Assembly (NCBI GenBank): GCA_964467005.1
Contig: CAYXPI010000036.1
Span: 1 to 25,130 of the forward strand
DNA: 25,130 nt
Source of the DNA: Thermohalobaculum sp964467005
GTDB taxonomy: Bacteria; Pseudomonadota; Alphaproteobacteria; Rhodobacterales; Rhodobacteraceae
Direction: 5' to 3'
Made by a program: the position numbers and the translations under genes. The notes beneath the pieces were generated by a model. It was given only the letters and a program-made list of their open reading frames with translations, did not search any database and was not told where the DNA came from. This document shows, in pieces, positions 7,931-18,268 of this stretch. Position 1 is the first letter of the stretch, and every line of letters starts with the position of its first letter.

Positions 7931-8808
7931 GCGGCGCCCCGCCCCTGTTCGAGGATCTGCAGGAGATAGGCGCCGTAGCCCGACTTCTTGAGCCGGGTGC
8001 CCGCCTCCTCGAGCGCGGCGTCGCCGATCCAGCCCTGTCGCCAGCCGATCTCTTCGGGCGAGGCGATCTTGAGCCCCTGGCGTGCCTCGATCGTTTGCAC
8101 GAACTGGCTGGCTTGCAGGAGGCTGTCGAAGGTGCCGGTGTCGAGCCAGGCATAGCCGCGACCCATCCGCTCGACGAAGAGATCCCCCCGCTCGAGATAA
8201 GCGCGGTTCACATCCGTGATCTCGAGCTCGCCCCGGGCCGAGGGCGTCACCGCCGCGGCGATGTCGAGCACGTCGTTGTCGTAGAAGTAGAGCCCGGTCA
8301 CCGCGAAGTTGGATTTGGGCTGGGCCGGCTTCTCCTCGATGTCGACCGCGCGGCCCGCATCGTCGAAGCTCACGACTCCATAGCGCTCCGGATCCTGCAC
8401 CTGGTAGCCGAAGACGGTGGCCCCGGTCTCGCGCCGGGCCGTCTCGCGCAGAAGATCCCAGAACCCGCCGCCGTAAAAGATGTTGTCGCCGAGGACGAGC
8501 GCGACCCGATCCGTGCCCACGAAATCCCGCCCGATGGTGAAGGCCTGGGCGAGCCCCTCGGGCTTGGGCTGCTGAGCATAGCTGAGGGAGATCCCCCACT
8601 GCGCGCCGTCGCCCAACAGACGCTCGAACTGCTCCGCGTCATGCGGCGTGGTGATCACCAGGATGTCGCGGATCCCGGCGATCATCAGCACCGTCAGCGG
8701 GTAATAGATCATCGGCTTGTCGTAGACCGGCAAGAGCTGCTTCGACACGCCCAGCGTGATCGGATGCAGCCGTGTGCCGGAGCCCCCGGCCAAGATAATG
8801 CCCTTCAT
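7927..8808 (-). CDS. rfbA: Glucose-1-phosphate thymidylyltransferase
   Basis: A 293-residue nucleotidyltransferase that makes dTDP-glucose from dTTP and glucose 1-phosphate, the first step of dTDP-L-rhamnose synthesis. It begins MKGIILAGGSGTRLHP, with the signature phosphate-binding loop; other conserved blocks are SKQLLPVYDKPMIYYPL, LGDNIFYG (metal-binding Asp), VVSFDDAGRAVDIEEKP and WLDTGTFDSLL. Length matches RmlA. ATG 8808 is chosen because the family always starts at this methionine. The rmlB, rmlC and rmlD partners are absent here. It is convergent with the glycosyltransferase gene and divergent from the PPDK-like gene. Confidence 0.95.
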   Translation of the reverse strand: MKGIILAGGSGTRLHPITLGVSKQLLPVYDKPMIYYPLTVLMIAGIRDILVITTPHDAEQFERLLGDGAQWGISLSYAQQPKPEGLAQAFTIGRDFVGTDRVALVLGDNIFYGGGFWDLLRETARRETGATVFGYQVQDPERYGVVSFDDAGRAVDIEEKPAQPKSNFAVTGLYFYDNDVLDIAAAVTPSARGELEITDVNRAYLERGDLFVERMGRGYAWLDTGTFDSLLQASQFVQTIEARQGLKIASPEEIGWRQGWIGDAALEEAGTRLKKSGYGAYLLQILEQGRGAA

Positions 8809-8942
8809 CCCGCGCCCCCTCGCCCCAGAATGCCCTCGCTCGCGCGCCATCTAGCCGATCCGGGGCGCCCCTGTCACCCGTTGGACGATCCGTCGGGGCT
8901 TCGCGCTTGTCGTCGGGGGTTGATCCGCACTAGGGACAGGCC
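8809..8942. promoter_or_regulatory. Divergent intergenic region, rfbA / PPDK-like gene
   Basis: 134 bases between two divergent starts, so promoters for both directions should lie here or overlap the gene ends. On the plus strand TTGTCG (8907-8912) with a 17-base gap to CTAGGG (8930-8935) is a poor sigma-70-like candidate very close to the start; AGGGACAGG (8932-8940) may serve as ribosome binding site. I see no convincing operator. Confidence 0.3.
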
Positions 8943-11515
<2,573 letters not shown>

Positions 11516-11519
<4 letters not shown>

Positions 11520-12496
11520 GCGCGCTCGGAGCGGTGATCGCCGGCGGCAAGGCGGGGCTCGCGCGGGCGCTCTCTGAGATCGAGGCGCGGGCCGGCGCGC
11601 CGGAGGTGACGGCGCTTCTCGACGAGGCCTTCGCGCATCCCCGCGGCCACGCGCTCGGCCTCACCGGCCCGCCGGGGGTGGGCAAGTCCACCCTCACGGA
11701 CGCGCTCATCCGCGGCTGGCGCGCAAGAGGCATCAGCGTGGGCGTCATCGCCGTCGACCCCTCCTCCCGCCGAACCGGCGGCGCGCTCCTCGGCGATCGG
11801 ACGCGCGTGACAACCGACCCCGAGGACGAGGGCGTCTTTCTCCGCTCCATGGCCGCGCGCGACCGGCTGGGCGGGGTGGCGGAGATCACCTTCCCCGCGA
11901 TCGTCCTCATGCGCGCGGTGTTTGACCGGGTCTTGGTGGAGACCGTGGGCGTCGGCCAGTCCGAGACCGAGATCGCGGATCTCTGCGACAGCGTGGTGCT
12001 CCTGGCCCAGCCGGCCTCGGGCGACGCGCTCCAGTTCCTGAAGGCCGGGATCATGGAGGTGCCCGACGCGCTCCTGGTGACCAAGGCCGATCTCGGCCCT
12101 CTGGCCGAGCGCACGGTGGCCGATCTCAAGGGCGCGCTCTCCATCAGCCCCGGCGCGCGGGCGCCGGAGGTGCTGGCCTGCTCGGCGCGCGACGGACGCG
12201 GGATCGACGCGGCGCTCGCCGCCATCGACCGGCTCGCGACGCGACCCTTTGCCGCGCAGTCGGCCGCGCAGCGGGCGCAGGCGACCGCCTGGGGCGCGGC
12301 GCAGATCCGTCACCGCTTCGGCACTGCGGGGCTCTCGGCGCTCGACCGAAGCGGCGCGAGGCCCGACATGTCCACGCCCTTCGCCGCAACGGCCGCGCGC
12401 CTCGCTCGGCTTGATGCTGCACTGCAACACGCTCTCGAGGAAATGCGCGAGACCGGCGATGTCCAAAGCTCACCTGACGGCAAGGCATTTATCTGA
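11516..12496 (+). CDS. meaB: Methylmalonyl-CoA mutase-associated GTPase MeaB
   Basis: A 326-residue SIMIBI-class P-loop GTPase (MeaB/ArgK family) that escorts and protects B12-dependent acyl-CoA mutases in the cytoplasm. Motifs: Walker A GPPGVGKST, VIAVDPSSRRTGGALLGDRTR (switch I region), ETVGVGQSE (switch II), and VTKADL as the base-specificity loop. Length matches short MeaB proteins without fused domains. Start GTG 11516 overlaps the upstream TGA (GTGA). Known partners are methylmalonyl-CoA and ethylmalonyl-CoA mutases; neither is in the window, so the pairing with the PPDK-like gene is the only local hint of pathway, one feeding succinyl-CoA and C4/C3 metabolism. Confidence 0.95.
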
Positions 12497-12605
12497 CCGC
12501 GAGATTGGGGTAACCCTCCGCACATGGCGAGGTGGGGTGAAGGCCACGGCATCCGGTGCGCGGTGCGTCCGGCGGCCAGATGGCTTGCGTGAGAAAGGGC
12601 CGTGT

Positions 12606-13325
12606 ATGCTTCCGTTGAACCGAACCCGTTGGGCACTTCTCGCCGTTGCGCTCGCCGCCGGCCCCGGTCTGGCCGACACGGCCGGCCCCGCCGGAGCCGA
12701 GCCCGCGTTTGGCGGGGTCATGCGCGCGCTCCACGCCGAGCGCGCCTCCTTCCACGCCTTCGCCGGCACGCAGGTGTTCCGCGACGTCGTGCCGAGCACG
12801 GCAACCACCGGGCCCCGCTGGGTCCGTCCCCGCCCCAAGGCCGCGGCGGCCAAACGCCCCGACCCCGCGGCGCCGATCAGCGCCTCGGACATCGCGACGC
12901 TCGAGGTGGGCGAGCGGAGCCCGGCCTGGGCCTGCCTGGCCGAAGCGCTGTATTTCGAGGCACGCGGGGAAAGCCTCGCCGGGCAGATTGCGGTGGCGGA
13001 GGTCATCCTCAACCGGGTCGACAGCCCGCGCTACCCGAACAGCGTGTGCGGCGTCATCCGCCAGGGCGAGGCCAACGGCGGCGCCTGCCAGTTCTCCTAT
13101 CGGTGCGACGGCCGGTCCGATCAGCCGACGGAAACCACGGCCTACGAGCGCATGGGCAAAGTTGCCTGGGCCATGCTCGAGGGCCGGCCACGCACCCTTA
13201 CCAACAAGGCGACGCACTACCACGCGACCCGGGTCAACCCCTCTTGGGCCTCGCGCATGCGCAAGACCGCGGAGATCGGCGACCACGTCTTCTACCGCTA
13301 CCGCACCCGCCTCTCCCGCCGTTGA
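12606..13325 (+). CDS. Cell wall hydrolase, SleB family (Hydrolase_2)
   Basis: A 239-residue exported protein. The N-terminus (MLPLNRTRWALLAVALAAG then PGLADTAG) is a signal peptide. A Pro/Ala/Arg-rich linker runs to about residue 98, then a Hydrolase_2 domain follows: CLAEALYFEARGES, QIAVAEVILNRVDSPRYP, SVCGVIRQG, CQFSYRCDG and THYHAT. The EARGE glutamate is the expected catalytic residue of this lytic transglycosylase-like fold, acting on peptidoglycan. Spore-related family names do not apply to this non-sporulating lineage. ATG 12606 is preceded by GAAAGG. The 109 bases between meaB and this gene show no clear terminator. It converges on nadC with 13 bases between stops. Confidence 0.9.
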   Translation: MLPLNRTRWALLAVALAAGPGLADTAGPAGAEPAFGGVMRALHAERASFHAFAGTQVFRDVVPSTATTGPRWVRPRPKAAAAKRPDPAAPISASDIATLEVGERSPAWACLAEALYFEARGESLAGQIAVAEVILNRVDSPRYPNSVCGVIRQGEANGGACQFSYRCDGRSDQPTETTAYERMGKVAWAMLEGRPRTLTNKATHYHATRVNPSWASRMRKTAEIGDHVFYRYRTRLSRR

Positions 13326-13338
13326 CCGGGTGCGGCGG

Positions 13339-14208
13339 TCAGCCCGGCTCCACGTCGAGCCCGAGGTCGAGCACCGGGGCCGAGTGGGTGAGCCAGCCGG
13401 CCGAGAGGTAGCCGACTCCGGTCTCGGCAATGGCCGGAGCCGTCTCGGGCGTGATCCCGCCCGAAGCCTCCAAAGCCACGCGCCCATCCGCCATCCGCAC
13501 CGCCTCGCGCAGGGTCTCGGGGCCCATGTTGTCGAGGAGCACCGCGTCCGCGCCGCCCACCTCGAGCGCCTCGGCAAGCTGGTCGAGCGTGTCGACCTCG
13601 ATCTCGATTGCGAGGAGATGGCCCGCCGCGGCCCGCGCCCGCTCGAGCACGGCGCGCACGCCACCGCCCGCCGCGATGTGGTTGTCCTTGATGAGGATCG
13701 CGTCGTCGAGCCCCCAGCGATGATTGGCCCCGCCACCGGCCCGCACCGCGCGTTTCTCGAAGAGGCGCAGGCCGGGCGTGGTCTTGCGCGTGCAGACAAT
13801 CCGGGCCCGCGTGTGGGCGATGGCGTCGGCCATCCCCCGGGTGACGGTGGCGATCCCGGAGAGGCGCCCCGCGAAGTTGAGAGCCACACGCTCGGCGGCG
13901 AGGACGCTGCGCGCCCGGCCCTCGACGGTGAGGAGCGTGTCTCCGGGGGCGACCGCGGTGCCTTCCGCCGCATGCCGGGTGAGGCGGAGATCCGGATCGA
14001 CGAGCGCGAAGGCGAGCTCGGCGGGGTCGAGCCCCGCGACGACCCCGGCGGCCCGCGCGCGGATGACGGCCCGCAGCTCCGCGTCCTCCGGCACGACCGC
14101 GTCCGAGGTCACGTCCCCCGCCCGACCGAGATCCTCTGCGAGCGCGGATCGCACCGCCGGCTCCATCACGAGCCGCGGCAGAGGGGCGAGCGGCAGGGCC
14201 GCGCTCAT
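13339..14208 (-). CDS. nadC: Nicotinate-nucleotide diphosphorylase (carboxylating)
   Basis: A 289-residue quinolinate phosphoribosyltransferase, converting quinolinate and PRPP to nicotinate mononucleotide, the third step of de novo NAD synthesis. Motifs: ALAEDLGRAGDVTSDAVVP, ERVALNFAGRLSGIAT, CTRKTTPGLRLFEKRAVRAG, HRWGLDDAILIKDNHI, EIEVDTLDQL and LEASGGIT. ATG 14208 overlaps the nadB stop (ATGA), and a TTG nine bases upstream is less likely. Last gene of nadABC. Confidence 0.97.
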   Translation of the reverse strand: MSAALPLAPLPRLVMEPAVRSALAEDLGRAGDVTSDAVVPEDAELRAVIRARAAGVVAGLDPAELAFALVDPDLRLTRHAAEGTAVAPGDTLLTVEGRARSVLAAERVALNFAGRLSGIATVTRGMADAIAHTRARIVCTRKTTPGLRLFEKRAVRAGGGANHRWGLDDAILIKDNHIAAGGGVRAVLERARAAAGHLLAIEIEVDTLDQLAEALEVGGADAVLLDNMGPETLREAVRMADGRVALEASGGITPETAPAIAETGVGYLSAGWLTHSAPVLDLGLDVEPG

Positions 14209-15791
14209 GCCGCCCAATCCGCGGTGGCGGCCGCGCGGATCTCCCGGGCCTCGGCGAGGGTGATGCGCGTGGGCTGCGCCTGCCCGGGGTCCGGCTCCGG
14301 GTGGTCGCTACGGTAATGCCCCCCCCGGCTCTCGCGCCGAAGGAGGGCGGCCGCGGCGATGAGCGTGGCGCTCGCTGTCATGTTGAGGAAGGCCCGGGGG
14401 CCCGGGGCGGCCGCCGCCTCCGCCTCGGCGATGTCGGCCAAGGCCCGCTGGAGCCCGGCCTCGGACCGCACGAGCCCCACCTCCGCGCTCATCGCCTTCC
14501 GAAGGCTCGCGAGCGGGCCCTCCGGAAGCGCCAGCGGCTCGGCGGGCGCTGCGACGGGCGTGATGGGCCGGGGGACCGCCGGGCCCGCCTGGGCGGGACG
14601 GCCGCGCATGTCCGCCGCCGCCCGGGCGCCGTAGACGAGCGCCTCCAAAAGCGAGTTCGACGCCAGACGGTTGGCGCCGTGGAGCCCCGTGCAGGCGACC
14701 TCGCCCACGGCCCAGAGGCCGGGCAGGCTGGTGCGCGCGGCCCCGTCCGTCCGCACGCCGCCCATATGGTAGTGCTGGATGGGGTGGACGGGGATGGGCT
14801 CGGCCACCGGGTCCACGCCGGCGGCCCGGCAGGCGGCCGCGATGGTGGGGAACTGCCGGTCGATGCCGGCCCCGAGGGCGGCGCGCGTGTCGAGAAACAC
14901 CCGGTGCCCGGCCGCGATGTGCCGGTGGAGCGCCCGGGCGACCACGTCGCGGGGCGCAAGCTCCCCCCCAGGCACGCCGTCCAACACCCGCGCGCCGGTC
15001 TCGTCGACCAGCACCGCGCCCTCGCCGCGCAGCGCCTCGGAGGCGAGCGGCGTGGGATAGGCCGCGACCGCCAAGCCCGTGGGGTGGAACTGCACGAATT
15101 CGGGGTCTTGGACCTCAGCCCCCGCGCGGGCCGCCATGCCGAGCCCCTGGCCGAACACCCAGTTGGGGTTGGAGGTCACCGCGTAGAGCCCGCCGATCCC
15201 ACCCGTGGCGAGCACCACCGCCGGCGCCTCGACGAGAACGGGGCAACACCAGGGATCGGCGGCCCGTCGCGCGACGACGCCCGCGACCCGGCCCTCGGCC
15301 ATCGCGAGGTCATCGACCGCCACGCCCTCCAGCACCGTGATGGAAGGGGCCGCGCGCACCGCCTCGATCAAGCTGTCCATGATCGCGCGGCCCGCCGTGT
15401 CGCCCTTCACGCGGACCACGCGGTTGGCGGAATGGGCGGCCTCGCGCGACTGGACGAGCGCGCCGCCCGCGTCCCGGTCGAAAGGGGTGCCGAGGCGCAC
15501 GAGATCCTCGATCCGAGCGCGCGCCTCCTCGGCGACCGCCGCCGCGACGGTGACATCCACAGTGCCGGCGCCCGCGGCCACGGTGTCGGCCGCATGGGCC
15601 TCCGCGCTGTCATCCGCCGTGAGCGCCGCAGCCACGCCCCCTTGCGCCCAGGCCGAGGATGCGCCCTCCCCGAGCGGGAGCGGCGAGAGCACCGTCACCG
15701 GCATGGGCGCGAGCTTGAGCGCGGTGTAGAGCCCGGCGAGCCCCGCGCCCACGATCACGGCGCCCTCGGCCCGAAAGAGCGTGTCGGTCAC
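14205..15791 (-). CDS. nadB: L-aspartate oxidase
   Basis: A 528-residue flavoprotein that oxidises L-aspartate to iminoaspartate for NadA. The FAD dinucleotide fold is at AVIVGAGLAGLYTAL (about residues 11-25). Other landmarks are SSAWAQGGVAAAL, a TGGIGGLY strand, EFVQFHPTGL, HYHMGGVRTD (substrate region with conserved His and Arg), ANRLASNSLLEALV and the C-terminal ESRGGHYRSDHPEPD typical of the fumarate reductase/succinate dehydrogenase flavoprotein family. The start GTG 15791 overlaps the nadA stop (GTGA); a longer reading upstream is antisense-like, low-complexity sequence. The stop overlaps nadC, so the three genes are translationally coupled. Confidence 0.96.
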   Translation of the reverse strand: MTDTLFRAEGAVIVGAGLAGLYTALKLAPMPVTVLSPLPLGEGASSAWAQGGVAAALTADDSAEAHAADTVAAGAGTVDVTVAAAVAEEARARIEDLVRLGTPFDRDAGGALVQSREAAHSANRVVRVKGDTAGRAIMDSLIEAVRAAPSITVLEGVAVDDLAMAEGRVAGVVARRAADPWCCPVLVEAPAVVLATGGIGGLYAVTSNPNWVFGQGLGMAARAGAEVQDPEFVQFHPTGLAVAAYPTPLASEALRGEGAVLVDETGARVLDGVPGGELAPRDVVARALHRHIAAGHRVFLDTRAALGAGIDRQFPTIAAACRAAGVDPVAEPIPVHPIQHYHMGGVRTDGAARTSLPGLWAVGEVACTGLHGANRLASNSLLEALVYGARAAADMRGRPAQAGPAVPRPITPVAAPAEPLALPEGPLASLRKAMSAEVGLVRSEAGLQRALADIAEAEAAAAPGPRAFLNMTASATLIAAAALLRRESRGGHYRSDHPEPDPGQAQPTRITLAEAREIRAAATADWAA

Positions 15792-16849
15792 TGCTTGGGC
15801 TCTTTGAGGGCGATCATCGCCTCGACGGCCGCGCGGGCGGGCGCGATGTGACGCTCCTCCACGGTCACCTCCTCGGTGAGGGTGTGCAGCGACCAGAGGA
15901 TGTTCTCCAGCGTGATCCGCTTCATATGGGGGCAGATGTTGCAGGGGCGGACGAACTCGACCTCCGGCAGCTCCGAAGCCACGTTGTCCGACATCGAGCA
16001 CTCGGTGACCATCACCACCTTCTTCGGCTTCTCGCGCCGCACCCAGCCGATCATCGAGGAGGTGGAGCCGGTGTAGTCCGCCTCGGCCACCACCTCGGGC
16101 GTGCATTCGGGGTGGGCAATCACGGCAATCTCCGGATCCGCCTCGCGGTAGGCGCGGAGCTCGTCGGCGGTGAAGCGCTCATGCACCATGCAGGTGCCCT
16201 CCCACCAGACGATGCGCTTCGAGCTCTTGGCCGCCACGTTGCGCGCCAGAAAGCCGTCCGGGGTCATGATCACCGTGTCGCCCGGCATGGCCTCGACCAC
16301 CTCGAGCGCGTTCGACGACGTGCAGCAGATGTCCGACGCCGCCTTCACCTCGGCCGTGGTGTTGACGTAGCTCACGACCTTGGCGCCCGGATAGTCGGCG
16401 CGCATGGCGTCCACATCCGCCGCGGTGATCGAGGAGGCGAGCGAGCAGCCGGCGCGCCGGTCCGGGATCAGCACGGTCTTGGCCGGATTGAGGATCTTCG
16501 AGGTCTCGGCCATGAAATGCACGCCACACTGCACGATCACCGGCTGCGGCACCTTGGTCGCCTCGATCGCGAGTTGCAGCGAGTCGCCCGAAAAATCCGC
16601 CACGCCGTGGAAGATCTCCGGTGTCATGTAGTTGTGCGCGAGGATCACCGCGTCGCGCTCGCGCTTCAGCGCCTCGATCGCGCGGATATAGGGCGCATGG
16701 ACGGCCCATTCCGGCTCCGGGATCACGCGGGCGACCTTGGCGTAGCGATCCGCCAGGCTCTCTCCAAGGGCCAGAGACGGCGCGAGATCATAGGTCGCCG
16801 CCAGGGTCTGGCGCGCCGCGTCGATGGGCGTGGTCGAGTTCATCCACAT
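15788..16849 (-). CDS. nadA: Quinolinate synthase A
   Basis: A 353-residue [4Fe-4S] enzyme condensing iminoaspartate with dihydroxyacetone phosphate to quinolinate. Motifs: VILAHNYMTPEI, DFSGDSLQLA, VQCGVHFMAET, SYVNTTAEVKA, DICCTSSNA, HPECTPEV, TECSMSDN and RPCNICPHMK. The three expected cluster cysteines lie in VQCGV, HPEC and the RPCNICPHMK region. I chose ATG 16849 because GGAGGA lies nine bases before it; ATGs at 16873 and 16870 would begin inside the operator-like palindrome, and ATG 16843 is also possible. First gene of nadABC. Confidence 0.96.
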   Translation of the reverse strand: MWMNSTTPIDAARQTLAATYDLAPSLALGESLADRYAKVARVIPEPEWAVHAPYIRAIEALKRERDAVILAHNYMTPEIFHGVADFSGDSLQLAIEATKVPQPVIVQCGVHFMAETSKILNPAKTVLIPDRRAGCSLASSITAADVDAMRADYPGAKVVSYVNTTAEVKAASDICCTSSNALEVVEAMPGDTVIMTPDGFLARNVAAKSSKRIVWWEGTCMVHERFTADELRAYREADPEIAVIAHPECTPEVVAEADYTGSTSSMIGWVRREKPKKVVMVTECSMSDNVASELPEVEFVRPCNICPHMKRITLENILWSLHTLTEEVTVEERHIAPARAAVEAMIALKEPKQ

Positions 16850-16873
16850 GGGACCGTTCCTCCGGGCCATCAT

Positions 16874-16892
16874 TATGCTCAGTTTGAGTATA
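16874..16892. promoter_or_regulatory. Palindromic operator-like site upstream of nadABC (NadQ-type candidate)
   Basis: TATGCTCA (16874-16881), a three-base spacer GTT, and TGAGTATA (16885-16892) form an inverted repeat with seven of eight positions matched. It stands in the only AT-rich patch of the 170-base gap between hemA and nadA and lies 25 bases before the nadA start, overlapping where a promoter -10 or the transcript start would be. Alphaproteobacterial nadABC operons are known to be controlled by a repressor called NadQ; whether this is its site is my inference. Confidence 0.5.
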
Positions 16893-16983
16893 TATGCGGC
16901 GCGCCCATGGTGACAACCCGGGGTCGCCGGGTCTCGCCGAAGTGGAGCCCGCGCCGCGTGTCAAGCCATGGCGCGAGATCGGG

Positions 16984-17014
16984 CCGCCCGCCGGAGCGCG
17001 ACGGCGCCGGGCGG
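16984..17014 (-). terminator. GC-rich hairpin after hemA (weak terminator candidate)
   Basis: CCGCCCG (16984-16990) and CGGGCGG (17008-17014) form a seven-base-pair stem, six bases beyond the hemA stop on the minus strand. No T-run follows in the direction of transcription, so termination here is uncertain; it might instead be a 3' end-stabilising structure for the photosynthesis transcript. Confidence 0.35.
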
Positions 17015-17019
17015 AGGCG

Positions 17020-18243
17020 TCACTGCGCGGCTTGGGGGATCCGCGCAAGCTGGCACTGGGCCCAAAGGCTCTCGAGCGCCTCCGTCAGCTGGTCGAGATC
17101 TCCATCCGTGTGTAGCGGCCCCGGCGTAAAGCGCAGCCGCTCGGTCCCGCGGGGCACCGTGGGGTAGTTGATCGGCTGCACGTAGATGCCGTAGTCGTCC
17201 AACAGAAGATCCGAGATGAACTTGCACTTGTGCGGGTCGCCCACCATCACGGGCACGATGTGCGAGGGATTTGGCAGGTGCGGGATGCCGATCCGGTCGA
17301 GCCGGGCGCGCAACTCCTCCACCCGGGCGCGCTGCGCCCGCCGCTCCACATCGCTCGCCTTCAAATGCTGGATCGCCGCGGTCGCGCCCGCGGCCACCGC
17401 CGGCGGCAGCGCGGTGGTGAAAATGAAGCCGCTGGCGAAGGAGCGCACGAAATCGCACAGCGCCTGAGAGGCGGTGATGTAGCCGCCCATCACGCCGAAG
17501 GCTTTGCCAAGCGTGCCCTCGATCACCGTGATGCGGTCCATGAGCCCGCGCTCTTCGGCCACACCGCCCCCGCGCGGCCCGTACATCCCCACCGCATGCA
17601 CCTCGTCGATATAGGTCATCGCGCCATAGGCGTCCGCCAGGTCGCAGATCTCCTCGATCGGCGCGATGTCCCCGTCCATCGAATAGACGCTCTCGAAGGC
17701 GATCAGCTTCGGTCGTGCCGGGTCGAGCGCCTTCAGATGCTTCTCGAGATCGGCCAGGTCGTTGTGCTTCCAGATCCGCTTCTCCGCGCGGGAGTGGCGG
17801 ATGCCCTCGATCATCGAGGCGTGGTTGAGCGCGTCGGACAAAACGACGCAGCCCGGGATGCGCGCGGCGAGCGTGCCGAGCGCCGCCCAGTTGGACACAT
17901 ATCCCGAGGTGAAGAGGAGCGCCCCCTCCTTGCCGTGGAGATCGGCGAGCTCACGCTCCAGCACCACGTGGTGATGGTTGGTGCCCGAGATGTTCTGCGT
18001 GCCGCCCGCGCCCGCCCCGCAATCGTGGAGCGCCCGCTCCATCGCCGAGATCGCATCCGGGTGCTGGCCCATGCCGAGATAGTCGTTGGAGCACCAGACC
18101 GTGACGGGGCTCTCCGCCCCCTCGTGGCGCCGCGTGGCGCGGGGAAAGCGACCGCGATGGCGCTCGAGATTGGCGAAGACCCGGTAATTGCCCTCGGCGC
18201 GAAGATCGTCCAGGCGGTCCCGGAAAAAGCCCTCGTAGTCCAT
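17020..18243 (-). CDS. hemA: 5-aminolevulinate synthase
   Basis: A 407-residue PLP enzyme condensing glycine and succinyl-CoA to 5-aminolevulinate, the first precursor of haem and bacteriochlorophyll. Key sites: CSNDYLGMGQHP, GAGGTQNISGTNHHH, the PLP aspartate in YIDEVHAVGMYG (D213) and the Schiff-base lysine in EGTLGKAFG (K247), one position off from the Rhodobacter capsulatus numbering. Length equals the Rhodobacter enzyme. ATG 18243 is preceded by GGAGGA. It is the last gene of the photosynthesis run, 25 bases after puhE, so its expression can follow pigment demand. An FNR-like palindrome inside puhE could give separate oxygen control. Confidence 0.97.
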   Translation of the reverse strand: MDYEGFFRDRLDDLRAEGNYRVFANLERHRGRFPRATRRHEGAESPVTVWCSNDYLGMGQHPDAISAMERALHDCGAGAGGTQNISGTNHHHVVLERELADLHGKEGALLFTSGYVSNWAALGTLAARIPGCVVLSDALNHASMIEGIRHSRAEKRIWKHNDLADLEKHLKALDPARPKLIAFESVYSMDGDIAPIEEICDLADAYGAMTYIDEVHAVGMYGPRGGGVAEERGLMDRITVIEGTLGKAFGVMGGYITASQALCDFVRSFASGFIFTTALPPAVAAGATAAIQHLKASDVERRAQRARVEELRARLDRIGIPHLPNPSHIVPVMVGDPHKCKFISDLLLDDYGIYVQPINYPTVPRGTERLRFTPGPLHTDGDLDQLTEALESLWAQCQLARIPQAAQ

Positions 18244-18268
18244 GCGGTCCTCCAGTCTGGTCCGGGCC

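Noticed and set aside
13687..13702. TTGATGAGGATCGC in nadC as an FNR box
   Set aside because: Only eight of ten positions fit, the second half-site is broken, and it is in the interior of nadC with no gene start downstream nearby.
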